From assembly GCF_044762655.1 (NCBI RefSeq), contig NZ_JBIWER010000007.1:153620-217619 (forward strand): a stretch of 64,000 nt of DNA. The letters are read 5' to 3'. Origin of the DNA: Psychrobacillus sp044762655. Lineage in GTDB: Bacteria; Bacillota; Bacilli; Bacillales_A; Planococcaceae. The translations under genes were made by a program, and so were the position numbers. How positions within the stretch are numbered: position 1 is the stretch's first letter; each line of letters begins with the position of its first letter. This document shows, one piece after another, positions 16,687-25,034 of this stretch. The notes below the pieces were generated by a model. It saw nothing but the letters and a program-made list of their open reading frames with translations. It did no database searches and had not been told where the DNA came from.

Positions 16687-17184
16687 TTAAAACGTGGATG
16701 CGGAGGAAGCAGCTGCCTGGTCAGCCTTCACACAATCAATTGCGACCACTAGCGCAATTACAATAGCCTCCATTTCCTCATTCATAATTTGAACCTTGTA
16801 GCTATCTCCCCAAGTGAACCATTCCTTGTTTACTCTACCTATAACTACACCGTGTTGTAAGATCTGAAAATCCATATCCCACCAGTTACCATATACCTCC
16901 ATGTCTGCCGCATCGATTGTATAACGTGCTTTAAAGAAAGAAAACTCCTTCTTAATCGTTAACAATTCTCGACCATTTACCTCCACAAAAAACTTTGGTA
17001 AAAAGCTGAACACCTTCTTGGTAATTATGGCGACTTGTTCTCTAGAAGTATTCATAATGGAAAAAGTCTTTGGAATTTGCATGAAACTGCCTTCTACATA
17101 ATAGACATCCTTCTCCTGCTGATCTTTTACCGTAAATTTACCACTTAGACTTAATACCTTCTGCTTTATATAAAGTTCCTTCAT
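16687..17184 (-). CDS. LURP-one-related (LOR) family protein, YxjI-like
   Basis: A 165-residue soluble protein of the LOR/tubby-C-terminal-like fold (Bacillus YxjI type). It shows the repeated beta-strand pattern and family phrases such as LYIKQKVLSLSGKFTVKD and YKVQIMNEEMEAIVIALVVAIDCVKAD, with a hydrophobic C-terminal helix buried in the barrel. The molecular role in bacteria is unknown; plant relatives act in defence and tubby proteins bind phosphoinositides. The C-terminal tail is Ala/Ser-rich. It is transcribed alone. Confidence 0.85.
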   Translation of the reverse strand: MKELYIKQKVLSLSGKFTVKDQQEKDVYYVEGSFMQIPKTFSIMNTSREQVAIITKKVFSFLPKFFVEVNGRELLTIKKEFSFFKARYTIDAADMEVYGNWWDMDFQILQHGVVIGRVNKEWFTWGDSYKVQIMNEEMEAIVIALVVAIDCVKADQAAASSASTF

Positions 17185-17539
17185 ACTACGTCTCCTTTAA
17201 TTGGAAAATCGATTGAAGATAAAACCAGAACCTTAATGATTCTATATTAGCAAAAAATATGATTAATTCCCTCAAACTGAAAAAAACTTACAGTACTTTT
17301 GTTAATAAATATTAATAAATAGACCACCCAAATCACAAATAAATCAACGTTCTAGGTATCCTATCTAATCGTGATGTGGCTAATTGAGGATTCTTATTTT
17401 GTTGTCTATTAACATTCTTGTATGAGTCAGATCGAATTTATATATATTTAAAGTACAATGATTAGCAAATGCGTGTAATTAACTAAATTTCAATAAAGCC
17501 AGATAGATCTTTTAAAATCAACGGTCTAGCTGTCACTTC
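17185..17539. other. Intergenic region with no gene seen
   Basis: A 355-base AT-rich gap holding the upstream region of the LOR gene and the 3' side of the WYL regulator. I see no convincing ORF, RNA gene or strong hairpin. An imperfect AGCTAGA/TCTGGCT pairing near 17490-17530 could be a weak terminator. Confidence 0.5.
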
Positions 17540-18502
17540 CTATGGGCAGTATAGGAATAATCTCTCTTGTAAACCTTTTAAGACTTCTTTTGGCACTTCC
17601 CTTACTTTTATATCTTCGCCTAGAAAAGAAATCCAATTTGTTATATCCGTCAACTCTTCGGCGTTATTAATATTGACGAAGGTTTCTAGAACGGCTGTGG
17701 TTTGGAAGGGATCTGTATAGGAAATGGAAACTTTTAAAGGATGGTATTTTTTGAACTGTGCGATTGCCTTTGGACCAAGCTCAATAACAAGGTTACTCTC
17801 TTTATCGCGTCTACTAAGCTTTTCTAAAATTCTCCTTTTATTTATCCTATTTTTCGTATGGTCAGGCTTAACGTCGATGAGATTCGAGACAGGGAAAATC
17901 ATCCTTTCTTCCTCCATTACGTTAAAGCCTTCTATCAGCCATTTTCCCTTTTCATGATGAAGGTGCAGGAGATAAATGGGATAAAATTTTGTCATTTTAT
18001 CTTCCTTGACAGTAATTAATAAATATCGATCTAAAAGAAGAATTTGAATAAGCTTTTCTATCACAGGATCAGGTAAATCCGATAAATCAAGTAACTCTGG
18101 ATTATGCGGGTTCGTCCCTTCAAAAAGCAAGATTTGATTTAAAAGTATAAGGTCTTCTTGCTGATTTTCTGAAATAAGGCCAAGTAATTTTTCAGCTAAA
18201 GACTGTCGACTCTTTAAATATGGAAGTTGTTGATTTCTTGTGGCCATAAAGGCTATAAAAAGTGCTTTAATCTCATTATCAGTAAAGCGAACAGTTGGAA
18301 GTACAGAGTTGTTTAAGACATTATAACCGCCATCCCTGCCAACTTCGGCGACAAGCGGCATCCCCATGGCCTCGATTTCTCTGATATCTCTAAACGCGGT
18401 CGAACGAGAGATATTAAATTCTTGCATGATTTCAGAAATTGTAAAGTGGGCACGGTTATTAATATACCGCATGATTGTATTAATACGTTCAACTTTATTC
18501 AT
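17540..18502 (-). CDS. HTH and WYL-domain transcriptional regulator, YobV-like
   Basis: A 320-residue regulator. Residues 1-60 are a DeoR/HTH_11 winged helix (ERINTIMRYINNRAHFTISEIMQEFNISRSTAFRDI), followed by the GRDGGY wing. A WYL domain follows at about 140-230 (KWLIEGFNVMEEERMIFPVSNL), and then the C-terminal WCX extension. WYL domains usually sense small ligands or nucleic acids. It is divergent from a GyrI-like gene, the same pairing as B. subtilis yobV-yobU, and the shared promoter region holds an inverted repeat that may be its operator. Confidence 0.88.
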   Translation of the reverse strand: MNKVERINTIMRYINNRAHFTISEIMQEFNISRSTAFRDIREIEAMGMPLVAEVGRDGGYNVLNNSVLPTVRFTDNEIKALFIAFMATRNQQLPYLKSRQSLAEKLLGLISENQQEDLILLNQILLFEGTNPHNPELLDLSDLPDPVIEKLIQILLLDRYLLITVKEDKMTKFYPIYLLHLHHEKGKWLIEGFNVMEEERMIFPVSNLIDVKPDHTKNRINKRRILEKLSRRDKESNLVIELGPKAIAQFKKYHPLKVSISYTDPFQTTAVLETFVNINNAEELTDITNWISFLGEDIKVREVPKEVLKGLQERLFLYCP

Positions 18503-18557
18503 CGGAGCCTCCTAAATAGGGTCATATTTTGACATGGTTTAGGGTTATTATAAACTC

Positions 18558-18584
18558 ATCAAGTATAAAAATAAATTACTTGAT
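18558..18584. promoter_or_regulatory. Inverted repeat in the divergent promoter region, candidate operator
   Basis: Eight-base perfect arms ATCAAGTA (18558-18565) and TACTTGAT (18577-18584) with an 11-base spacer, between the WYL regulator and the GyrI-like gene. A TTGACA at 18529-18534 lies just upstream on the plus strand. Confidence 0.55.
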
Positions 18585-18618
18585 CGATTGAAATTAAAAA
18601 GAAAGAAGGGTTTTGTAT

Positions 18619-19098
18619 ATGGCAAATTACACAATTGAAGAAAAAGACAGCTTTCTTGTTTTAGGTTTTGGAACTGAGCTAAAGAGCAATTACACAGACT
18701 ATGTCGGTATAAATAAAGAAAAGGAAGACTTCTGGCATGATGTCAAACAAGATGGAAGACTTGATGCGTTAAAAGCTTTAGCTACGAACGACTATACTTT
18801 TGTGGTGAATGAAGCAGTAAATAACAAGATGATGCATTATGCTGGCGTGATGACAGAGAAAACATTACCAGAAGCAACTAGAGTGATTCAATTCCCTAAA
18901 GGGGAATATGTAGTTGTTAAAGGAGAAGCGCAAACTGATGAGGAGTTGAGTAATACGCTTACTGGCATGGCTTTTGGACAAGTATTGCCAGAAGCGAAGG
19001 AATATGCCTATGTAGGTGGCCCAAATACAGCAGTTATAATGGGGCAGCGAAACGGCTTAGTATACGGCGAAATGTGGATTCCGGTTGTTAAGAAATAA
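18619..19098 (+). CDS. GyrI-like effector-binding domain protein, YobU-like
   Basis: A 159-residue stand-alone GyrI-like (AraC effector-binding/SOUL-type) domain. It shows the expected pattern: an N-terminal strand (FLVLGFGTELKSN), a mid-protein EAVNNKMMHYAGVM, FPKGEYVVVKGEA as the family FPxGxYxxFxxxG-type strand, and a C-terminal WIPVVKK. Such domains bind small hydrophobic molecules. ATG 18619 is chosen because AGAAGGG lies eight bases upstream; a TTG at 18613 is too close. It is divergent from the WYL regulator, so it may be its target or ligand carrier. Confidence 0.87.
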   Translation: MANYTIEEKDSFLVLGFGTELKSNYTDYVGINKEKEDFWHDVKQDGRLDALKALATNDYTFVVNEAVNNKMMHYAGVMTEKTLPEATRVIQFPKGEYVVVKGEAQTDEELSNTLTGMAFGQVLPEAKEYAYVGGPNTAVIMGQRNGLVYGEMWIPVVKK

Positions 19099-19173
19099 CT
19101 AGAGGGATGGAATTGTACAAAAGCAAAATAACCATTCATGCAACAACCATTCATCCTGCATTTGTATAACAAA

Positions 19174-19212
19174 ACAGCACCTTTCTATTAATTAGAAGGT
19201 GCTGTCTTTTTT
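19174..19212 (+). terminator. Terminator of the GyrI-like gene
   Basis: Arms ACAGCACCTTTCT / AGAAGGTGCTGT followed by CTTTTTT. Confidence 0.88.
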
Positions 19213-19218
19213 CACAAA

Positions 19219-19268
19219 AACCTCATTCATTTGTGATACGGTTCTCCGTGACACATCTAAATGAGGTT
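19219..19268. repeat. Imperfect long hairpin of unknown role
   Basis: Outer arms AACCTCATT / AATGAGGTT, then TGTG/CACA and CGG/CCG inner pairs, about 50 bases in all. It sits behind a complete terminator, with no gene attached. It may be a small mobile-element remnant or part of a small RNA. Confidence 0.4.
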
Positions 19269-19458
19269 CTTCAATTTATATTTGGCTCATTTGCGGCTCA
19301 CTTTTCTTATACACAAAGTTAGTTTTTTTTAGTGATTAACTGTAATTCAATTGAGGCTCATAAGATAAAACTTTAGAGCATTTCTTTGTAAAGAGGAATG
19401 TTTTTATTATTGTCTTAATAAATTATTAACAATAAAAATATTATAGAAATAAATAAAA

Positions 19459-19479
19459 ATTTATTGTTTATCAATAAAT
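19459..19479. promoter_or_regulatory. AT-rich inverted repeat upstream of the deletion scar
   Basis: Arms ATTTATTG / CAATAAAT around TTTAT, in the promoter region of the former DUF2975-type gene, so a possible regulator site. The arms are A/T-rich and could arise by chance. Confidence 0.35.
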
Positions 19480-19524
19480 ATCATGTTAATATCTAAAAAA
19501 CAATACTTATGAGAGGTGCTTTTC

Positions 19525-19718
19525 ATGAAACCTGAAACACTATTTTTAAAGTTAGCAGTTGTTCTTATGGGCTTTCCACGATGGCGAATCTTTCTATATT
19601 GAAAAATGGAAAGGCAAAAGCGATTCGATTATCAACTCTAGAGGCTATTTGTAAATCATTAGAATGTCAGCCTGGAGATATTTTAGAATACAAAAGTGAC
19701 GAAGACAGTCAGAGGTAA
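19525..19718 (+). pseudogene. Deletion scar: start of a DUF2975-like gene joined to the end of a YozG-like HTH gene
   Basis: An ATG at 19525, preceded by GAGAGGTG, opens MKPETLFLKLAVVLMGFP, which looks like the first helix of DUF2975 membrane proteins (YoaS type). It stops after 25 codons. In another frame, from about 19581, the sequence reads LKNGKAKAIRLSTLEAI, then CKSLECQPGDILEYK, the C-terminal part of small YozG/Xre-type HTH regulators that normally follow DUF2975 genes. The joint near 19575 removes most of both genes. The helix-turn-helix is incomplete, so neither fragment should work. Confidence 0.65.
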
Positions 19719-19789
19719 GAGAGTTTCATTAATAAACATTGTTGAGGAAAGTAGGACTTACTATGACAATTATTAAGGGAGGTATAATC

Positions 19790-21037
19790 ATGGACAGCAA
19801 AAATTTAATTACTGAAAATATTGCTAATCCACATGAGCTGGAGAGAATGTTTAGAAATGATCCCAAAGCCTTTAAAAAGTCATTCTCAGACGCATGGGAA
19901 CAAAATCCTGATTCTCAGGTTCTTGGCATTTGGTATGAAAGATTGCATTTCAAGGAGACGGCAAATTCAGAAAAATCTTCCTTGCTTCAAAAAGGTTTCT
20001 TATTCATGGGCATTTTAGCCATTCTGGCCGGGATAAGTACCAGAATCATTTTCCATTTTGTCGAACAGGAAGCAATTGCTCCAATTAACCTAGCTTTTGG
20101 TATAATTCCCTTTATTGCTGCCTATTTTGTTTACAATAATACTCCGAAAAAAAGTATTATTTATTCCCTTGGAGCGTTGTGCCTAATTTCCGGGTTTTAT
20201 CTTAATATGCTGCCATTAAATTATAAAGACAGTATTATCCTTGCTTATTTACACCTTCCCATATTTTTGTGGATATTGGTAGGGCTTGCATTTACAGGAA
20301 ATGAATATTCAAAAGGCAGTGCAAGATTAGCCTATATTAAATTTAATTTGGAATATTGTATTCTTTACGCCAGCATGGCAGTTAGCGGAATGCTACTAGC
20401 AGCGTTAACCATGCAGTTATTTAGCTTTATTGGCTTGGATATAGAAGACTTCTATTTTAGTAATGTCGTTTTATTTGGTGCTGCCGCTCTCGCTATTGTG
20501 GCTGCATACCTGGTATCAATGAATCTTAAACTTGCTAAGAATATTACACCGTATATAGCCAAAATTTTTAGTCCCCTTGTCCTGGTCACATTGTTGGTCT
20601 ATCTTATAACGGTTATATGGGTCGGAAAAGATCCATTCTTGGACCGCAATTTCCTGATAGCCTTCAACGGAATACTCCTTGGTGTATTGGCCGTTACCAT
20701 ATTTTCCATTATCGAGAGCGACTCAGACGAGAAAAAGAACATTTCAGATTATATAAATTTTGCCTTAATTGTTCTTGCTCTTATCATTGACAGTGTGGCT
20801 TTGTCAGCTATCGTATTCAGACTTTCTTCTTATGGGATTACGCCTAATAGACTTGCTGTTTTAGGTGCAAACATACTTATCTGGGGAAACCTTATTTGGA
20901 TTATGATCTCCTATATGCGCTTTCTACAAAACAAGACTGGACCTTCACCCATCCAAGATGCGGTCACTAAGTATTTGCCAGTTTACGGACTTTGGGCAGC
21001 TTTCGTTACATTTACTTTTCCTTTCTTTTTTAATTAG
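19790..21037 (+). CDS. Multi-pass membrane protein, DUF4153-like
   Basis: A 415-residue protein. The first 65 residues are hydrophilic and predicted cytoplasmic (ELERMFRNDPKAFKKSFSDAWEQNPD). The rest has about eleven or twelve hydrophobic segments with few charges between them, except IIESDSDEKKNISD near residue 310. The arrangement resembles DUF4153/DUF2157-type membrane proteins of unknown function; I cannot name a substrate. ATG 19790 is preceded by GGGAGG; a frame from 19739 lacks a good site. It lies 71 bases after the DUF2975/HTH scar and may have been its operon partner. Confidence 0.75.
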   Translation: MDSKNLITENIANPHELERMFRNDPKAFKKSFSDAWEQNPDSQVLGIWYERLHFKETANSEKSSLLQKGFLFMGILAILAGISTRIIFHFVEQEAIAPINLAFGIIPFIAAYFVYNNTPKKSIIYSLGALCLISGFYLNMLPLNYKDSIILAYLHLPIFLWILVGLAFTGNEYSKGSARLAYIKFNLEYCILYASMAVSGMLLAALTMQLFSFIGLDIEDFYFSNVVLFGAAALAIVAAYLVSMNLKLAKNITPYIAKIFSPLVLVTLLVYLITVIWVGKDPFLDRNFLIAFNGILLGVLAVTIFSIIESDSDEKKNISDYINFALIVLALIIDSVALSAIVFRLSSYGITPNRLAVLGANILIWGNLIWIMISYMRFLQNKTGPSPIQDAVTKYLPVYGLWAAFVTFTFPFFFN

Positions 21038-21084
21038 GAAGGCTATATTAATGTCACGGATGTTGGTTGCTCTTCCTTATAAGC

Positions 21085-21128
21085 ACCAAAAATGAAAAAG
21101 TTATACTCATAACTTTTTCATTTTTGGT
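21085..21128. terminator. Bidirectional terminator between the DUF4153-like gene and rlmH
   Basis: Long arms ACCAAAAATGAAAAAGTTAT and its complement around ACTC, A- and T-rich on both sides, placed between two convergent genes. Confidence 0.88.
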
Positions 21129-21151
21129 CTTTTATTTTTCTAAAACCACAT

Positions 21152-21631
21152 TTACTTATGGTAGGGTTCACCCTTCATAATCCGAAAAGCTCGGTAAATC
21201 TGCTCCACCAGCACTAGCTTCATCAACTGATGCGGTAACGTCATTTTGCTAAAGGATAGTTTTTCATCAGAACGCTTCATCACGTCTTCGTGCAAACCAA
21301 GAGATCCACCGATAACAAAGGCAATTTTACTTCTACCATAGGTCATCAAAGATTCTATATCACTTGCCAGTTGCTCCGATGTCTTCATCTTTCCTTCTAT
21401 TGCTAGAGCAATAACATATGTATCGGTGCCTATTTTCGCCAGAATTCGGTCGCCTTCTTTTTTCTTAACGATTTCCATGTCGGCTTCACTTAAATTTTCA
21501 GGAGCTTTTTCATCAGATACTTCGACTAAATCTATTTTCGCATAAGCACCTAATCGCTTTGTATATTCCTCTATCCCCATTTTCAAGTATTTTTCTTTTA
21601 ATTTCCCTACTGATATAATTTGTATATTCAC
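21152..21631 (-). CDS. rlmH: 23S rRNA (pseudouridine-1915 N3)-methyltransferase
   Basis: A 159-residue SPOUT methyltransferase (YydA/OrfX) that methylates pseudouridine 1915 in helix 69 of 23S rRNA in assembled ribosomes. It shows the knot motif FVIGGSLGL near residue 105, the SAM-site segment LSFSKMTLPHQLMKLVLVEQ and the C-terminus AFRIMKGEPYHK. Length is exactly typical (159). In staphylococci the 3' end of this gene is the SCC insertion site; here the 3' end is followed by a plain terminator, with no cassette. Confidence 0.97.
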   Translation of the reverse strand: MNIQIISVGKLKEKYLKMGIEEYTKRLGAYAKIDLVEVSDEKAPENLSEADMEIVKKKEGDRILAKIGTDTYVIALAIEGKMKTSEQLASDIESLMTYGRSKIAFVIGGSLGLHEDVMKRSDEKLSFSKMTLPHQLMKLVLVEQIYRAFRIMKGEPYHK

Positions 21632-21718
21632 AGGTTATCCACCTTTACATTTCATTTACAAACAAGTTACGCACATGGTTTATCCACATATCCACAATAG
21701 TTATCTACATGTTGTGTT

Positions 21719-21886
21719 TTAATTTTCATTAGCCACAATATATATCGCATTACTTTCACAGTAGGAACAAATTGTGGATAACTTATCTTCGTTATTTAAT
21801 TCCTCTAACATTGGAAAAGTTTTTTGTTCTGCTACAAACATGTCTAAAGCGTGATTTATATGGTTTTCACAGCTGAATATTCTCAT
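21719..21886 (-). CDS. CxxH/CxxC mini-protein
   Basis: A 55-residue protein beginning MRIFSCENHINHALDMF. It has one CxxH motif (CENH, residues 6-9) and one CxxC motif (CSYC, residues 40-43), which could together bind a zinc ion. This is the CxxH/CxxC family (TIGR04129) found between rlmH and htrA in Bacillales. The start has GGAGAGG 9 bases upstream. The function is unknown; conservation of its place suggests cotranscription with rlmH, whose start lies 87 bases on. Confidence 0.88.
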   Translation of the reverse strand: MRIFSCENHINHALDMFVAEQKTFPMLEELNNEDKLSTICSYCESNAIYIVANEN

Positions 21887-21974
21887 TTTTTCCTCTCCTT
21901 TCGTTGTCGGAATACTTTAAATAGTTATGCACATATCCTCTATTGTTATCCACAACCTATTTTACCAAACGAAA

Positions 21975-22013
21975 AACGAGTAGGAAAGACAAGCTTTTCT
22001 TTTCCTACTCGTT
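21975..22013 (-). terminator. Terminator of htrA
   Basis: Arms AACGAGTAGGAAA / TTTCCTACTCGTT, about 40 bases beyond the htrA stop. Confidence 0.82.
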
Positions 22014-22053
22014 GTGTAAATCTCTTCTTTACATTATTTAGTTATCCACATGT

Positions 22054-23286
22054 TTATAGTTCAGCCGATTCCTTTAAAAGTAGTGTTAACTCGACTAGTT
22101 TCCCTTGTCTGTATACTTTAACTTTTAGTTCGTCACCCGTTTCCTTTTCATTGTACAAGTGTTTACGCAACTCAATAGTGTTTTCTACTTTTTCTCCATC
22201 CATTTCAACAATGACATCGTATGATTTCATCCCTGCCGCTGCAGCTGGAGTTCCTTCTACAACCTCATCAACTACTACACCAGTTGTAACTTCCGCTGGT
22301 AATTTTAATGTTTCTTTTTGGTGAAATGCAGGTACATTCGTCAAATCTATAAGCGTGATCCCCATAGATGGGCGAATTACTTTTCCATTTTGCTCTAAGT
22401 CTTCAATAATAGGAATAGCCGTGTTGACTGGAATGGCTAGACCGATTCCTTCTACTGTAGATTGCGAAATCTTCATCGAGTTGATACCTATTAGTTGACC
22501 TGCTAAGTTGATCAATGCGCCACCACTATTACCAGGATTAATCGCTGCATCTGTTTGTAAAACTTCTGATTGCCAATCCTCTAATCCATCTCCGTTTAAA
22601 TCGACTGGAACCGCACGGTCTTTACCTGATACTACTCCAGTTGTAACAGAGCCATAAAAATCAAGTCCTAAAGGATTACCTATAGCAATCACCGTTTCTC
22701 CTTGTTTTAATGCATCAGAGTCACCAAATTCGATTACAGCATCTATACCTTTATCGTCAATCGCAAGAACTGCTAAATCTGTCCATATATCTTCCCCTAC
22801 AATGCTTGCTTCTACTTTAGATCCATCTGCTAATGTTACTTCCACTGATTTTGCATTTTCAATAACATGATAGTTGGTAATAACATAAGCCTTCCCATTC
22901 TCTTTTTTGTATATAACGCCTGATCCGGTGCCAGCATCCTGTGTTGCTTCTGACTGGCTCCAGAAGTTTGTGACTGATTGAATATTGGTTATCCCAACAA
23001 CGGCGCTGGAGGCTTTTTCTACAGCTCCTGTTACATCTGTAGTAACGTCTACTGAAAGCTGTTGGGTTTGTTTAGTTGTTTCACCCGATTTCGTTGCGGT
23101 ATCAGATGGTAGATTGGTCACTACGGAAGGTATTAAAAACCATACAAGCAGTGCACCAACAAGCACACCTGCCAGCCCGCTAAAGAAATAGCCTGCTAAT
23201 CCTCGTTTTTTTCCATTTCTTTTCTTCGGTTCTATCGGAGGTTGTTCGTTTGGTAGTTGTGGTCCATAAGGGTTATTTATATCCAT
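22054..23286 (-). CDS. htrA: HtrA/DegP-like serine protease (YyxA type)
   Basis: A 410-residue membrane-anchored protease for misfolded extracytoplasmic proteins. It has a basic cytoplasmic N-terminus (KKRNGKKRG), one transmembrane helix (about 32-54), then the trypsin-like domain with the catalytic triad visible in TNYHVI (His), DLAVL (Asp) and GNSGGAL (Ser), and a C-terminal PDZ domain (about 310-405). I use ATG 23286 with GAGAGGAAG upstream; a frame open to 23400 would place 38 unrelated residues over the promoter and terminator region. It follows walJ, as in B. subtilis (yyxA), but a terminator separates them. Confidence 0.95.
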   Translation of the reverse strand: MDINNPYGPQLPNEQPPIEPKKRNGKKRGLAGYFFSGLAGVLVGALLVWFLIPSVVTNLPSDTATKSGETTKQTQQLSVDVTTDVTGAVEKASSAVVGITNIQSVTNFWSQSEATQDAGTGSGVIYKKENGKAYVITNYHVIENAKSVEVTLADGSKVEASIVGEDIWTDLAVLAIDDKGIDAVIEFGDSDALKQGETVIAIGNPLGLDFYGSVTTGVVSGKDRAVPVDLNGDGLEDWQSEVLQTDAAINPGNSGGALINLAGQLIGINSMKISQSTVEGIGLAIPVNTAIPIIEDLEQNGKVIRPSMGITLIDLTNVPAFHQKETLKLPAEVTTGVVVDEVVEGTPAAAAGMKSYDVIVEMDGEKVENTIELRKHLYNEKETGDELKVKVYRQGKLVELTLLLKESAEL

Positions 23287-23378
23287 CTTTCTCTTCCTCT
23301 CTGTATCTAATATGGCTCTTTTAACAATGTACCCATTCCACATTAAAATAAGATGAAAATTACTTGAAAAATAAATAA

Positions 23379-23414
23379 AAGTTCCCAATACTACATGCAT
23401 AGTATTGGGAACTT
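23379..23414 (-). terminator. Terminator of the wal operon (after walJ)
   Basis: Perfect 15-base arms AAGTTCCCAATACTA / TAGTATTGGGAACTT around CATGCA, with a minus-strand TTTTATTTATT tail. Confidence 0.88.
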
Positions 23415-23420
23415 CTATTT

Positions 23421-24212
23421 TTACACAAAAACTAGCTCTGTTGGTTTATTGGCATCCGTATCATGTAGATGCACATACTCTCCTGCAATAACACCACAGG
23501 ATTGAAGTGTTTGTGCAACACTCATACGAGCTAGATCCTTCATATTATTATCTTTACTCAAATGGGATAAATAAATATTTGTATTTTTTACATCAATTAC
23601 TTCACTCATCGCAACTGCAGCGTCCTCATTAGAGACATGTCCTACATCACTTAATATTCTTCGTTTAACGGACCAAGGATAACGTCCCATCTGTAGCATA
23701 CTAACATCGTGATTGCTTTCAAAAACAAAGGAATCTGCTCCTTTAATAAGTCCTTTCATCCGGTCACTCACATATCCCGTATCTGTGATTAGAACGAGCT
23801 TCCGATCGTTTTCGTGAAAAATGTAAAACATCGGATCCGCTGCATCGTGGGATACTGCAAAGGATTGGATATCAATGGAGCCAAAACTTTTTACTGTTTC
23901 CATATCAAATTGAAATCGCTGATCTAATGGAACGTTTCCGATAAGATGATCCATTGCTGTCCAGGTTTTTTCATTTGCAAAAATAGGAACCCCATACTTT
24001 CTAGCTAATACACCTAACCCTTTAATATGGTCGCTATGCTCATGCGTGATGAAAATTCCTGATAGCTTTTTAATATCTCGGTCAATCTCTTGAAATAATT
24101 GATCCATCTTTTTACCACTTAAGCCGACATCTACTAAAAATGAATGTTCATCATTTTCCACATAAATAGCATTACCACTACTACCACTTGCTAATACACT
24201 GAACTTCATCAT
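23421..24212 (-). CDS. walJ: Metallo-beta-lactamase fold protein WalJ (YycJ/VicX)
   Basis: A 263-residue metal-dependent hydrolase with the MBL motif THEHSDHIKGL near residue 56, further ligands in FAVSHDAADP and ITDTGYVSD, and a C-terminal SHLSKDN. WalJ is an exonuclease-like member of the WalRK operon implicated in coordinating cell division with DNA replication. It is the last gene before the operon terminator, nine bases after walI. Confidence 0.94.
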   Translation of the reverse strand: MMKFSVLASGSSGNAIYVENDEHSFLVDVGLSGKKMDQLFQEIDRDIKKLSGIFITHEHSDHIKGLGVLARKYGVPIFANEKTWTAMDHLIGNVPLDQRFQFDMETVKSFGSIDIQSFAVSHDAADPMFYIFHENDRKLVLITDTGYVSDRMKGLIKGADSFVFESNHDVSMLQMGRYPWSVKRRILSDVGHVSNEDAAVAMSEVIDVKNTNIYLSHLSKDNNMKDLARMSVAQTLQSCGVIAGEYVHLHDTDANKPTELVFV

Positions 24213-24221
24213 TAAAACTCC

Positions 24222-25034
24222 TTATTCTACTGCTGTTTGTTCCTTCTCTTTTTGAATATCAACAACTCTACCCTCTACTGCATTTACAAAGTATTCTTCG
24301 ATTGTTCCATCTAAAAGTTCTACAAGTATATGCCATGTTGGTGCAAAAACCTGCGTCTCTGTTAGTTGAGCTAATGTAGAATATCCCAGTTTAATTTCTT
24401 TAATCATAGAATCTGGTTTTAATAGCGAATTATCATACAGTTTATTGATCACCTGCATATGAGACAACAGCTTTTGCGACATATTAAAATTCTCTAAATC
24501 GTCAAGTATTGTCTGTTCATACCCAATAAGTTCGTTTTCTTCATTCCAGCGAACTAGTAGTTTCGCATTCGAATTATAATAAACGAGTCGTTTGTTTACT
24601 TGTTGAAATAATATAGCAGTTTTATTTTCTTCATCTATTTTCCACAGACCATAAGCAGCACCATTTATCACTTGCTCATGTACTATTTTTTCTAACGTAT
24701 TTTCATCTGTTACCTTTATAGGTTCATCGAACGTGCTGATAATTTTATCTTTAGCTGGTATTTCTATTGTCTGGTTAGATAATTCTTCTATTTCCTCTTG
24801 GCTAAAATTATGGACGGTACCCGATACATATGAAGCTTCTTTAATCTCATCGTTTGTAGCTAAAACTTTGATATTGTCTAGAATAAGTTTTTCTTCAATA
24901 GGTGTATCATTAGGTTTGTCTATTTGTTGAGATGCATTATACCGATTCAAGTATAGGGACAATAAAAATACATTTAAAATAGAAAAAACTATTATGAATA
25001 TAGTCTTTGTTTTACTCCAATCCAAATTTCGCAC
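24222..25034 (-). CDS. walI: WalK regulatory protein WalI (YycI)
   Basis: A 270-residue protein with one N-terminal transmembrane helix (about 11-28; FIIVFSILNVFLLSLYL) and an extracytoplasmic YycI domain. With WalH it forms a membrane complex that restrains WalK in B. subtilis. Overlap of 23 bases with walH shows tight coupling. Confidence 0.94.
   Translation of the reverse strand: MRNLDWSKTKTIFIIVFSILNVFLLSLYLNRYNASQQIDKPNDTPIEEKLILDNIKVLATNDEIKEASYVSGTVHNFSQEEIEELSNQTIEIPAKDKIISTFDEPIKVTDENTLEKIVHEQVINGAAYGLWKIDEENKTAILFQQVNKRLVYYNSNAKLLVRWNEENELIGYEQTILDDLENFNMSQKLLSHMQVINKLYDNSLLKPDSMIKEIKLGYSTLAQLTETQVFAPTWHILVELLDGTIEEYFVNAVEGRVVDIQKEKEQTAVE

Noticed and set aside
21152..21200. Possible SCC-type attachment site at the rlmH 3' end
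   Set aside because: The 3' end encodes the usual GEPYHK tail, but there is no second att copy, recombinase or cassette nearby.
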